Source: Phycisphaerales bacterium (lineage in GTDB: Bacteria > Planctomycetota > Phycisphaerae > Phycisphaerales > UBA1924). Taken from it: a stretch of DNA of 64,000 nucleotides. Made by a program: the position numbers and the translations under genes. Position 1 is the first letter of the stretch. The number at the start of each line of letters is the position of its first letter. The stretch lies in assembly GCA_019744815.1 (NCBI GenBank), contig JAIEUA010000011.1, positions 1 to 64,000 on the forward strand, written 5' to 3'. Shown one piece after another: positions 10,036 through 18,758 of this stretch. A model generated the notes under the pieces. The model was not told the DNA's origin. It did not search any database and worked only from the letters and a program-made list of their open reading frames with translations.

Positions 10036-11730
10036 ATGGTCGGGATGATGTTGTTTGCGGTGTCGGTGGTGCTGGCGCTGCTGATTGCGGGCGCGTCGGT
10101 GAAGCTGCCGGGGTCGCTGAAGATCGCGGGGCTGGTGGCCGCGTTGATTGTTCTGGTGCTCGGGCTGCTGGCCGGCAGCGTGAAGTACGTCGGCTCCAAC
10201 GAGGTCGGCATCATTTCCAAGAACGCGACGGGCCCGTCGCTGGCTGGGGGCAAGATCATCGCCGTCGACGGGGAGATGGGCGTGCAGGCGGATGTCCTGC
10301 CGCCGGGGTGGCACTTTGGATTCATCCCGGGCATTTACTCGGTGAAGAACGTCGAGCTGATCGAGATCCGCAACGACGAGGTGGGTCTGATCGAGACCGC
10401 CGACGGCGAGCCGCTCAACGACGGGCAGCTCTTTGCGCCCGAGTTCAAGCGCGAGGAGTTTCAGAAGATGCTCGACGCGCGGCACTTTCTGACCGCGGGC
10501 AAGGGCAAGAAAGGTAAACAGACTTCGGTGCTCACGCCCGGCAAGTACCGCATCAACACCGAGCTGTTCAAGATCCGCCCGGTGAAGCAGACCGAGGTGC
10601 TGGCGGGCGAGGTGGCGGTGCTGAAGGCGAACTTCGGCGTTCCGCCGTCCCAGGTGATCCGGGGCGTCGCCGGTGCGCTCGAGCCGGGCATGGACGGCAC
10701 CAACCTGCCCGACGAGAAGCTGCTCAAGCTCGCCAAGTCGGGGGAGATGGGCATCCAGGCCGATCCGCTGCCGCCGGGCAAGTACCCGTTGAACACCGAG
10801 GCGTTCACGGTGACGGAGGTGTGGACGACGCAGATGATCGCCCAGTTCACCGAGGCTTCGTGGGGCATCGCGACGTCGAATCAGACGGGCAACATCCAGC
10901 AGCAGGCCGCACCGAACGCGAAGATGACGCACGATCCGGTGCTGGAAGAGCGGGCGATCACGGTGCGCACCAGCGACGGCTTCACGTTCCCGGTGGATGT
11001 CCGGGTTGAATACGTGATCGAGCCGCAGAACGCGGCGATCGTGGTTGCGAAGCTGGGCGACGACGAGGGGGCCCGCTTCCGCAACGCCCTGAACAGCGCG
11101 GTGCGGGCGATCTTCCGCAACAACGCCGAGGGCGTGCGGGCGCTGGACTATGTGCAGCAGCGGTCGCACCAGGAATCGCAGTCGCTCTCGGCGCTGACCA
11201 AGCAGATGAGCCGCTTTGGTATCACCGTGACGGCGGTGCGTATCGGCAACGTCGGCGACGAGAAGACCCTGGGCGCTCTGCTCAAGACGCAGACGGATCG
11301 CGAGATCGCCAAGCAGGAGCAGCAGACGTTCCAGGAGCAGCAGAAGGCCGCGGAGCAGAAGAAGAGCCTGGCTCGCGTGACGCAGGAATCGGAGGAAGAG
11401 AAGAAGCTCGCGACTGCGGCGTACAGCGTGAAGATCGCCGAGGAGGCGCAGAAGCAGAAGATCGTCGAGGCCAAGGCTGAGGCGGAGTCGACCAAGATCA
11501 AGGCCACGGCACAGTCCGATGCGTGCCGCCTGATCGCCGAGCAGATCGGCAAGAGCAACGCGGCTCTGGTCGAGATCCTGAAGATCGTGGGCGAGAAGAA
11601 CATCCAGATCGCGCCGCGGGTGATGGTGAGCGGCGACAAGGGCATGGGCGGAGCGGGCACCGCGCTGATCGGGACGATGCTCGACAGCATGGTGAGCAAG
11701 GACGAAGCCCCGGCCCCGGTGAAGAAGTAG
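10036..11730 (+). CDS. SPFH/Band 7 (flotillin-like) membrane protein
   Basis: N-terminal TM segments, VGSNEVGIISKNATGPSLAGGKIIA..GEMGVQADVLPPGWH, C-terminal coiled coil EQQTFQEQQKAAEQKKSLARVTQ. Confidence 0.85.
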   Translation: MVGMMLFAVSVVLALLIAGASVKLPGSLKIAGLVAALIVLVLGLLAGSVKYVGSNEVGIISKNATGPSLAGGKIIAVDGEMGVQADVLPPGWHFGFIPGIYSVKNVELIEIRNDEVGLIETADGEPLNDGQLFAPEFKREEFQKMLDARHFLTAGKGKKGKQTSVLTPGKYRINTELFKIRPVKQTEVLAGEVAVLKANFGVPPSQVIRGVAGALEPGMDGTNLPDEKLLKLAKSGEMGIQADPLPPGKYPLNTEAFTVTEVWTTQMIAQFTEASWGIATSNQTGNIQQQAAPNAKMTHDPVLEERAITVRTSDGFTFPVDVRVEYVIEPQNAAIVVAKLGDDEGARFRNALNSAVRAIFRNNAEGVRALDYVQQRSHQESQSLSALTKQMSRFGITVTAVRIGNVGDEKTLGALLKTQTDREIAKQEQQTFQEQQKAAEQKKSLARVTQESEEEKKLATAAYSVKIAEEAQKQKIVEAKAEAESTKIKATAQSDACRLIAEQIGKSNAALVEILKIVGEKNIQIAPRVMVSGDKGMGGAGTALIGTMLDSMVSKDEAPAPVKK

Positions 11731-11762
11731 GTCGGCACACCACCCCGACGGTCATCGAACAG

Positions 11763-11793
11763 GCCGCTCTTGCCCACGGGGAGCGGTTTTTTC
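11763..11793 (+). terminator. Rho-independent terminator
   Basis: GCCGCTC...GAGCGGTTTTTTC. Confidence 0.65.
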
Positions 11794-11906
11794 ATTCATG
11801 AGGCGGGGTGCGGCAATTCGGCAAAATCACCGCCGGAGAGTGCTTGAGTGCAACATCCCGTCGACGAGAGCAGTAGCATGATTCGGAGCACCCACCGGAG
11901 CGATCC

Positions 11907-12767
11907 ATGGCCCGAGAACACGCGATTGTCGGAGTCTTTGTCGGCCTCGCCATGAGCGTCGTGAGCGGCACCGCGGTGGCGGCCACGCAGACCGCCGTCG
12001 CGCCGCAGGCCAACACCTTTGTCACGGGGTTTGGGCGCAACCTGCTGGCGTTCGGGCGGGTGTACCAGATGATCTACGACCAGAGCACGCTGACGATTCC
12101 GGTGGGGTCGAAGATCACCGGCGTGGCGTGGCGGATGAGCGACAACGGGACCACGCCGTACCCGCTCTTGAACGAAGAGTTCTTCCGGCTGGACATCTGG
12201 ATGTCGAGCGCGACGCGGCCGGCGGCGGCGATGTCGGCGGGCTTCGACGACAACGAGGGGCTCGATCGCGTCAAGGCTCGCGGCGGGTTCTATCGATTGG
12301 TGTCTGGCACGATGCCGCGGGCGGTCGCCGGGCCGGCGCCGTTCGGGGGTGTGATCGCGTTCACCACGCCGTTCGTGTACAAGGGCGGCCCTTTGTGCAT
12401 GACGATCCGATCGACCTCGCCCGTACCGGCGGTGAGCAGCGCCACCGAGAACAACTTCGACGGGACCAATGTGAGCGGGTCCGCGGGCAAGCGGGCGCTC
12501 GACGACCCCGATTCGGTGACGGGCGGCAACGTGGGCGCGCTGGTGTCGTTGTACACGTATCGCTTGCCGTGTCCTGCGGATCTGAACAACGACGATCTGG
12601 TGGACGATGCGGACTTCTCGATCTTCGTTGTTGCGTACGACCTGCTTGCCTGCTCGGATCCTGCGATGCCGGCGGGCTGTCCGTCGGACCTGAACCGCGA
12701 CGGCGCGGTGGATGACACCGACTTTTCGATCTTCGCGGCGGCGTACGACGCGCTGTTGTGCCCGTGA
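11907..12767 (+). CDS. Secreted protein with C-terminal dockerin-like (EF-hand-type) duplicated tail
   Basis: Signal peptide; PADLNNDDLVDDADFSIFVVAYD...PSDLNRDGAVDDTDFSIFAAAYDALLCP. Confidence 0.8.
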   Translation: MAREHAIVGVFVGLAMSVVSGTAVAATQTAVAPQANTFVTGFGRNLLAFGRVYQMIYDQSTLTIPVGSKITGVAWRMSDNGTTPYPLLNEEFFRLDIWMSSATRPAAAMSAGFDDNEGLDRVKARGGFYRLVSGTMPRAVAGPAPFGGVIAFTTPFVYKGGPLCMTIRSTSPVPAVSSATENNFDGTNVSGSAGKRALDDPDSVTGGNVGALVSLYTYRLPCPADLNNDDLVDDADFSIFVVAYDLLACSDPAMPAGCPSDLNRDGAVDDTDFSIFAAAYDALLCP

Positions 12768-12842
12768 TCGCGTGGCGTCGGCGGACGGGGGCTTGCCGGC
12801 TTCCTCGGCCACTTCGGACGCGGTGTCGCCGTAAACTTTGCC

Positions 12843-14144
12843 GTGCCAGATGCTTCAGAGAACACGGCGTGCCGACCCCTTGGGCTGAACTCCGAGGTGT
12901 TTGTGACGCGCGCGAAGGCGGAGCTCGGGCTTGCCCGGCCGGCGGCGCTCGATGCGTACAAGGACTTTTTCTGGCACGCGCGGGCGTTTGATGCGGCGAA
13001 CTACCCGTCGAGGCACAACCGGCATCTGGCAACAAGAACCCTCCGCGCGAGCGGAGGGTCGGCGGGGAACACGGAGTCGCAGCGGCCCTCCGCTTGCGCG
13101 GAGGGTTCGTTGGGGCACTCCGTCTCCCCGATCTCCAGCGTCATCATCGATGAAGGCCCCGAGGGCAAGACGTTCAAGTTCACGCAGGACGTGCCCGCGG
13201 ACGCCACCAAGCTCGCCGAGCAGGTGAAGACGCTGCGGACCGAGAGCGTGCTGATCCCGATGATCGGTAAGCGGGGCGTGCGCACCTACACGCTCTGCGT
13301 GTCGTCGCAGGTCGGCTGCGCGATGGGGTGCACGTTCTGCGAGACGGCCCAGATGGGGTTGATCCGATCGCTCACATCGGAAGAGATTGTGCAGCAGTGG
13401 TACGCGGCGACGCATCTCTTGAAGCATCCGGAGATTCCGGAGCCGGTGGTGACGCCGCAGGGGCTGGAGGGGCCGGTCCGCAACATCGTGTTCATGGGCA
13501 TGGGCGAGCCGATGGACAACATCGAGAACGTTCTGGGCGCGATCGATGTGCTGCGCGATCACCGCGGGCCGTCGATCCCGATCAGCAAGATCACGATCTC
13601 GACGGTCGGGCGGGTTGATGGCATTCACCGGCTGGCGGAGCAGATCAAGACGGCGGGCTGGCACCGGCTGAATCTGGCCATCTCGCTCAACGCGGCGGAT
13701 GATGAGATCCGGTCGGGCATTATGCCCATCAATCGGCGTTGGAATCTGGGCGCGTTGCAGCAAGCGTTGATCGACTACCCGGTCTTCGGCGGCGGCAAGC
13801 TCTGCATCGAGTACGTGCTCATCCCCGGCGTGAACGACACCGAGGCCGACGCCCAGAAGATCGCGGACTTTTTCGCACCGATTAACGGCGACTACCAGGC
13901 CAAGCGCCAGATCAGCACGGCCCGGGCGCTGCTCAACCTGATCCCGTACAACCCGCGGCGGAACTCGCCTTGGCCCGCGCCGACGGAAGAGTCGGTGGAT
14001 CGGTTCATGGGCTGGCTGACGCAGCGGAATGTGTACGCCAAGCGTCGTCGCACCAAGGGACGCGATCTGATGGGCGCCTGCGGCCAGCTCGGTAGCGAGC
14101 ACATCCGGCAGCGGAAGGTTGTGGACCTGACGGTCTCGGCGTGA
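12843..14144 (+). CDS. rlmN: 23S rRNA (adenine2503-C2)-methyltransferase, RlmN-like radical SAM protein, with an in-frame palindromic element
   Basis: SSQVGCAMGCTFCETAQMGL (CxxxCxxC), FMGMGEPMDNIENV, DLMGACGQL. Confidence 0.9.
   Translation: MPDASENTACRPLGLNSEVFVTRAKAELGLARPAALDAYKDFFWHARAFDAANYPSRHNRHLATRTLRASGGSAGNTESQRPSACAEGSLGHSVSPISSVIIDEGPEGKTFKFTQDVPADATKLAEQVKTLRTESVLIPMIGKRGVRTYTLCVSSQVGCAMGCTFCETAQMGLIRSLTSEEIVQQWYAATHLLKHPEIPEPVVTPQGLEGPVRNIVFMGMGEPMDNIENVLGAIDVLRDHRGPSIPISKITISTVGRVDGIHRLAEQIKTAGWHRLNLAISLNAADDEIRSGIMPINRRWNLGALQQALIDYPVFGGGKLCIEYVLIPGVNDTEADAQKIADFFAPINGDYQAKRQISTARALLNLIPYNPRRNSPWPAPTEESVDRFMGWLTQRNVYAKRRRTKGRDLMGACGQLGSEHIRQRKVVDLTVSA
13036..13108. repeat. 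Bipartite palindromic repeat family B inside the rlmN coding sequence
   Basis: GAACCCTCCGCGCGAGCGGAGGGTC (13036-13060) and inverted GGCCCTCCGCTTGCGCGGAGGGTTC (13084-13108). Confidence 0.85.
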
Positions 14145-14160
14145 CGAGCTTCGAGTGTTT

Positions 14161-14238
14161 GACGAGCCCCGAGCGTGAGCGAGTGGGTTGCGTTCTGGGA
14201 AGCGAAGGAGACCCGCTCGCTGACGCTCGGGGCTCGTC
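14161..14238. repeat. Bipartite palindromic repeat family B
   Basis: GACGAGCCCCGAGCGTGAGCGAGTGGGTT ... GACCCGCTCGCTGACGCTCGGGGCTCGTC, inverted arms with about 20-bp spacer. Confidence 0.85.
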
Positions 14239-14253
14239 GAGGCTGGGCTTGCC

Positions 14254-15813
14254 TCAATGTTCCTCGTGCATCTTCACGTTGCGGTTCTCGCGCACGAAGA
14301 TCAGCCCCACCACCAGCGTCATGGCGCAGATCGCCATCGGGAACCACAGACCCGCGAATGGGTTCTTCGTCTTCTCGTAGAAGAGCTGTCCGATGAACGG
14401 CACCATGCCGCCGAAGACGCCGTTGCCGATGTGGTAGGGCAGCGACATGCTGGTGTAGCGGATGCGGGTGGGGAAGAGCTCGACGAGGAACGCGGCGATC
14501 GGGCCGTAGACCATCGTGACGAGGAAGACTTGCACGAAGATCAGGAACGTCAGCGTCATCGCGGGCGGGCTGGTGAGGGACGGGAAGTGGATGGAGTGCT
14601 TCGTGGTCGTGACGGGTTGCGTCTCGCCCGCGGTGAGTGTTTCGGTGGTGGTGACGGTGTTGGTCGTGCCGTCGGTGTAGGTGCGAACTTCCTTGCGAAC
14701 CGTCACCGTGGCGGCCTTGATGCCCTTGGTTGGATCGGCGGCGATCGACTCGACTTTGGGCTGTCCGAGAGGTCGCACGCCCTCGTCGGACAATTGGAAA
14801 CGGGCGGGGTCGCTGATGTTGGTGACCGCGACCTTCATGCCGTAGATCGGGTAGTAGAGGACGAGCGCCAGGAGGCAGCCGGTGAGCATGATCCCCTTGC
14901 GCCCGATCTTGTCCGAGAGCGCACCCATCACAATGAAGAACGGCGTGGCGAGCAACAGCGCGAGGCCGACGATTTACTCGGCTTGCGTCGCTTCGATGCC
15001 GAGCGTCGTCTTGATGAAGTTCATGGCGTAGAACTGGCCGGTGTACCAGACGACGCCCTGGCCGGCGGTCGCGCCCAGGAGCGCGATGATGACGAGGCGC
15101 AGGTTCTCTTTGTTGGCGAACGACTCTTTGAGCGGGTTCTTCGCGCCCTTGCCCGAGGCCTTCATGCGCTTGAAGAGCGGCGACTCGCTCATGCGGCGGC
15201 GGATGTACCACGAGAACGCGACGAGCACCAGCGACAGCCAGAACGGGATGCGCCAGCCCCACGCGGCGAAGTCGTCGGGGGCCATGAGCGTGCGGCACGC
15301 CAGGATCACGCCAAGCGACATGAACAGGCCGAGGGTGGCGGTGGTCTGGATCCAACTGGTCCAGTAGCCGCGTTGGCCGTCGGGGCAGTGCTCGGCGACG
15401 TAGGTGGCGGCCCCGCCGTACTCGCCGCCGAGGGCGAGGCCTTGGCCGAGGCGCAGCAGGATGAGCAAGGCCGGGGCGAGCCAGCCGATGGTCGCGTAGC
15501 CGGGAAGGACGCCGATGAGGAAGGTCGTGCCGCCCATGAGCAGCAGCGTGACCATGAAGGTGTACTTGCGGCCGATGAGGTCGCCGAGGTATCCGAAGAC
15601 GATCGCGCCGAAGGGGCGAACCACAAAGCCGATGGCGAAGGTGGCGAGGGTGGAGAGCAACGCCGTCGCGCCGGAGCCCTTGGGGAAGAAGACGTCGGCG
15701 ATGGTGAGGGCGAGGGCCCCGAAGATGTAGAAGTCGTACCACTCGATGAGGGTGCCGGCGGAGGAGGCGCCGATGATGGTCCAAAGAGATTTGACTGAGA
15801 TGTTCTTGTTCAT
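14254..15813 (-). pseudogene. MFS (metabolite:H+ symporter type) transporter interrupted by one in-frame TAA at 14974-14976
   Basis: N-part GTLIEWYDFYIFGALA...GIEATQAE* followed in the same frame by IVGLALLLATPFFIVMGALSDKIGRKGIM... Confidence 0.85.
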
Positions 15814-15877
15814 GTGAAAGAAAAAGCACGCCTCTGTTTCGGCGTGCGACAACGACACGGAGCTACAACATCAAGCA

Positions 15878-16300
15878 TCAGAATGGCGGGGCATTCTCAG
15901 CACAGACAAGCGTGGAGTACGAGGCGGCAAAATACTCGAAATCAGCATCAACAGTCAGTCCATCGCCGTCAAAATCGCCGCCGATTGAGATGACATCTTC
16001 ATAAGCTGCAGCGAAGATCTCAAAGTCCGCATCATCAACAATGTCATTACAATTGAGATCGGCCGGACAACCAATAAAACGAAGTACCGCGTAATCCGAT
16101 GCTCCGACCTCACCATCCACATCCAAGTCTGCTTCCGGGACATAACCAGTCGATCCAATGCTAGCACCATTTCCTGCGGCCAGAAGATAAAGGTCCGATC
16201 CACATCGCCGGTAGTCTCCACTCCGATCAACATTTCCATCTGCCACGAACGAACGAACGAACGCGCGACTCTCCTTGCACAACTGGCCCCACCACGCCAA
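15878..16300 (-). other. Out-of-frame dockerin-like tail of the upstream secreted-protein gene
   Basis: VADGNVDRSGDYRRCGSDLY...ADLNCNDIVDDADFEIFAAAYEDVISIGGDFDGDGLTVDADFEYFAASYSTLVC. Confidence 0.75.
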
Positions 16301-17282
16301 TAGTTTCCGTGGACGCCAATGTAACGCAGATTTTCTGCTTTATCCCAATAATGGACGATGTCCCATAGATATAGTCCACCTCACTGCTTGAGCTAGCGGA
16401 TGAAGAGGCCAAAATGCCGCGGGAAACCACGTCTCCGGACGGCAGACTCGCAAGCACGCCTTGCCGACGGATGGTTCCGACGATGTCGCCAGATGAAGAC
16501 TTGATCGTTCCCTCGTAGTCTAGGAAGGAGCCAACGGGTACTCTTGGCCCTTGGATGGAAGGCGGATCCTGAAGTGCAGGTCTCGAAGGGTAGGCCCATG
16601 AAAACAATATTGTATTGCACACCGTTGAGCTAATTTCGACCTTAGTTTGAGTGCATCCAGACAAGCTTCCATAACTCGCAGCAAAATTTGCCGCCGCTGT
16701 CGCAACGCCATGATTCTTATAATCCGAGAACAATCGGAGCGTCAGACCTCCTCCGCATTCCACAGGACTCAACTCATAGAACTGCGAGGCACTTCCATGG
16801 GCGAGACTCCAGCTGAGCGACGACGCGTTTGAATTTGCGCTCGCCGTGGGGTAAGCAGAGACTCTGGAAATCGAGTTGTACAGCGAGAAAGCTGTTGGTG
16901 CTCCCGACGCCGCTGCTGAGCCGGACGCTGTCGCGAAGCTTGAAGTAAGGGTGCCGCCAAAAGTAGTTAGGCCCGAATCGTCTTGAACGTCCCAAGAACT
17001 ATCGAAGCAGGTGTTTAGCATGTACTGCGCGAACCGATACCCCCCCCCGCCCACTGACGCAGAGCCTGAAGCGCTCACGGGAGTCGCTGCGCACGAGGGT
17101 GTCACCGAGAACGTACCAGTTGACGTTGTAAATGTGTCCAAAATTGTCTGCGTCGGGGTCGCTTGACCCCACGCTGAGACCGAACCAGCGGTCATCGCCA
17201 TTACCGTGGTTGCCGACAATGCCACCGTAACCAAAGCAGTCGTCATGAGAATTCTCCATACCCCCGAACGTGGACTGAGCAT
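16227..17282 (-). CDS. Secreted protein, currently ending just after a tetranucleotide tract
   Basis: Signal-peptide-like N-terminus; ends RVRSFVRGRWKC*; lower GC than neighbours by eye. Confidence 0.65.
   Translation of the reverse strand: MLSPRSGVWRILMTTALVTVALSATTVMAMTAGSVSAWGQATPTQTILDTFTTSTGTFSVTPSCAATPVSASGSASVGGGGYRFAQYMLNTCFDSSWDVQDDSGLTTFGGTLTSSFATASGSAAASGAPTAFSLYNSISRVSAYPTASANSNASSLSWSLAHGSASQFYELSPVECGGGLTLRLFSDYKNHGVATAAANFAASYGSLSGCTQTKVEISSTVCNTILFSWAYPSRPALQDPPSIQGPRVPVGSFLDYEGTIKSSSGDIVGTIRRQGVLASLPSGDVVSRGILASSSASSSSEVDYIYGTSSIIGIKQKICVTLASTETIGVVGPVVQGESRVRSFVRGRWKC
16245..16263. repeat. (ACGA)4.75 tetranucleotide simple repeat
   Basis: ACGAACGAACGAACGAACG read directly. 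Confidence 0.98.
17040..17048. repeat. C9/G9 homopolymer inside the same coding sequence
   Basis: gatac cccccccc g read directly (9 C on + strand). Confidence 0.95.
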
Positions 17283-17632
17283 ACCAAATCAACAGACACA
17301 TCGCCTCAGCCACTGACGAAGCCGCAAAGATTGCGTAACCTCTTGTACACAAACGATGTACGCATTACCCGAAGCCGGGTCAAGTAGTCGTGACGAGGCT
17401 CTACTAAGCGCCCCCTTGGTATTTCGTGGAAAGCCGCAGGAGCCGCAACGACGCATCCGTCGGGCGACAATCGGACAGCTACGCTTGCGATCCCTGAATC
17501 GGCGAATCACGTCCCCTAGAGTTATTTTCAAAGTTCTTCTACTATTTGACCGAGGCACCAGTAGACTGTCCATTCGGGATTTGTCCCGAGTCCAAGGATT
17601 TGCCGCAGCCCCCACTCCCTCCGGATTAGTGC

Positions 17633-18727
17633 ATGCCTGTCGACCGACGCAGTCACGGTGGCCGCTCCTTGAAGCTCTTCGGGGCGTTCACTCTCATCGA
17701 GTTGCTGGTCGCGATCGCGATCATCGCGTTGCTTCTGGCCCTCGCGATCCCCGCCATGGTCGGCGCGCGTCGCTCCGCCCGCGGCACGATTTGTCAGACG
17801 CGCATGAAGCAGTACGCGACTTCGATGGCCGCCTACTCCGGGGACAATAAGAACCTGTTGCCCGCGTTCACGTGGAAGGCGAAGACGACGTATACGCCGT
17901 ACTACCCCGACCTGAACGACAAGAACGCCCCGTATCCGCAGGACGCCCATGCGAATCAATCGGTGGCGCTTATACGAAAGCTGAAGGGGTATACCGCGCC
18001 CGCCTTCAACGAGAAGACTCCAAACACACCGCTCGTGGATCGGAACTTCACGCACCTGGTTCTCATCAGCGGCGGCTACTACTCCTTCTCTCCCTCGGAT
18101 CCCAGTCTGATCTGCCCGGAGGACAAGTTTGCCGCGGAATGGCAGCGCACCAGCCCGGATGCGATGGGAGCCAAGCTGCTTGAACAAGGGCGCACGTCGG
18201 CGGATCTCGCGGCGATGCCGAGTGGATTCATCAAGTTCTTGCCTTACTGGTCCACGTATCAACTCGTGGCCGTGGCGTGGAGCGCCGACAAAGGGCCGCT
18301 CGCATTGAAGCAGAACTTCGACAACTACGACAAGTACACAATCTATCTCAACATTGATCGCTTTGATCAGCGTCGGCAGGACGAGGTGTTCTTCCCCTCT
18401 CAGAAAGTGTTGGGATTCGATCTCTTTGATCGCCACTACTCCAAGCGGACGCTCTTCCACGCGTACGAGGAGGCCAAGCAGCCGCTGATGTTCGCCGACG
18501 GCTCGGTCACGATCCGCCGGACCGGCGACGCGAACCCGGGCTGGAGCCCGGACCTGCCGAACATCGTGATGCCCACGACGTACCGCTACGAGCCCAACCG
18601 GTGGGATCCGCCGACACGATCGGGCTCATTCCGGGACGACGTCAAGGGCTATTACCGCTGGACACGCGGGGGACTCCGAGGCGTCGACTTCGGCGGGAAG
18701 GAAGCCGAGCTTCCAAAGCAGCCCTGA
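17633..18727 (+). CDS. Type II secretion-type pseudopilin-like protein
   Basis: GAFTLIELLVAIAIIALLLALAIPAM prepilin N-methylation motif. Confidence 0.85.
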   Translation: MPVDRRSHGGRSLKLFGAFTLIELLVAIAIIALLLALAIPAMVGARRSARGTICQTRMKQYATSMAAYSGDNKNLLPAFTWKAKTTYTPYYPDLNDKNAPYPQDAHANQSVALIRKLKGYTAPAFNEKTPNTPLVDRNFTHLVLISGGYYSFSPSDPSLICPEDKFAAEWQRTSPDAMGAKLLEQGRTSADLAAMPSGFIKFLPYWSTYQLVAVAWSADKGPLALKQNFDNYDKYTIYLNIDRFDQRRQDEVFFPSQKVLGFDLFDRHYSKRTLFHAYEEAKQPLMFADGSVTIRRTGDANPGWSPDLPNIVMPTTYRYEPNRWDPPTRSGSFRDDVKGYYRWTRGGLRGVDFGGKEAELPKQP

Positions 18728-18758
18728 CCGCTCATCGCTTGCTGAATACCGTTTGGCC

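Noticed and set aside
13892-15829. 645-aa minus-strand ORF spanning rlmN end and the MFS gene
   Set aside because: R/H-rich wrong-frame translation; the MFS frame explains the region.
16245-16263. Short tandem repeats as a CRISPR array
   Set aside because: A 4-bp microsatellite with no spacers; no CRISPR array was seen anywhere in the window.
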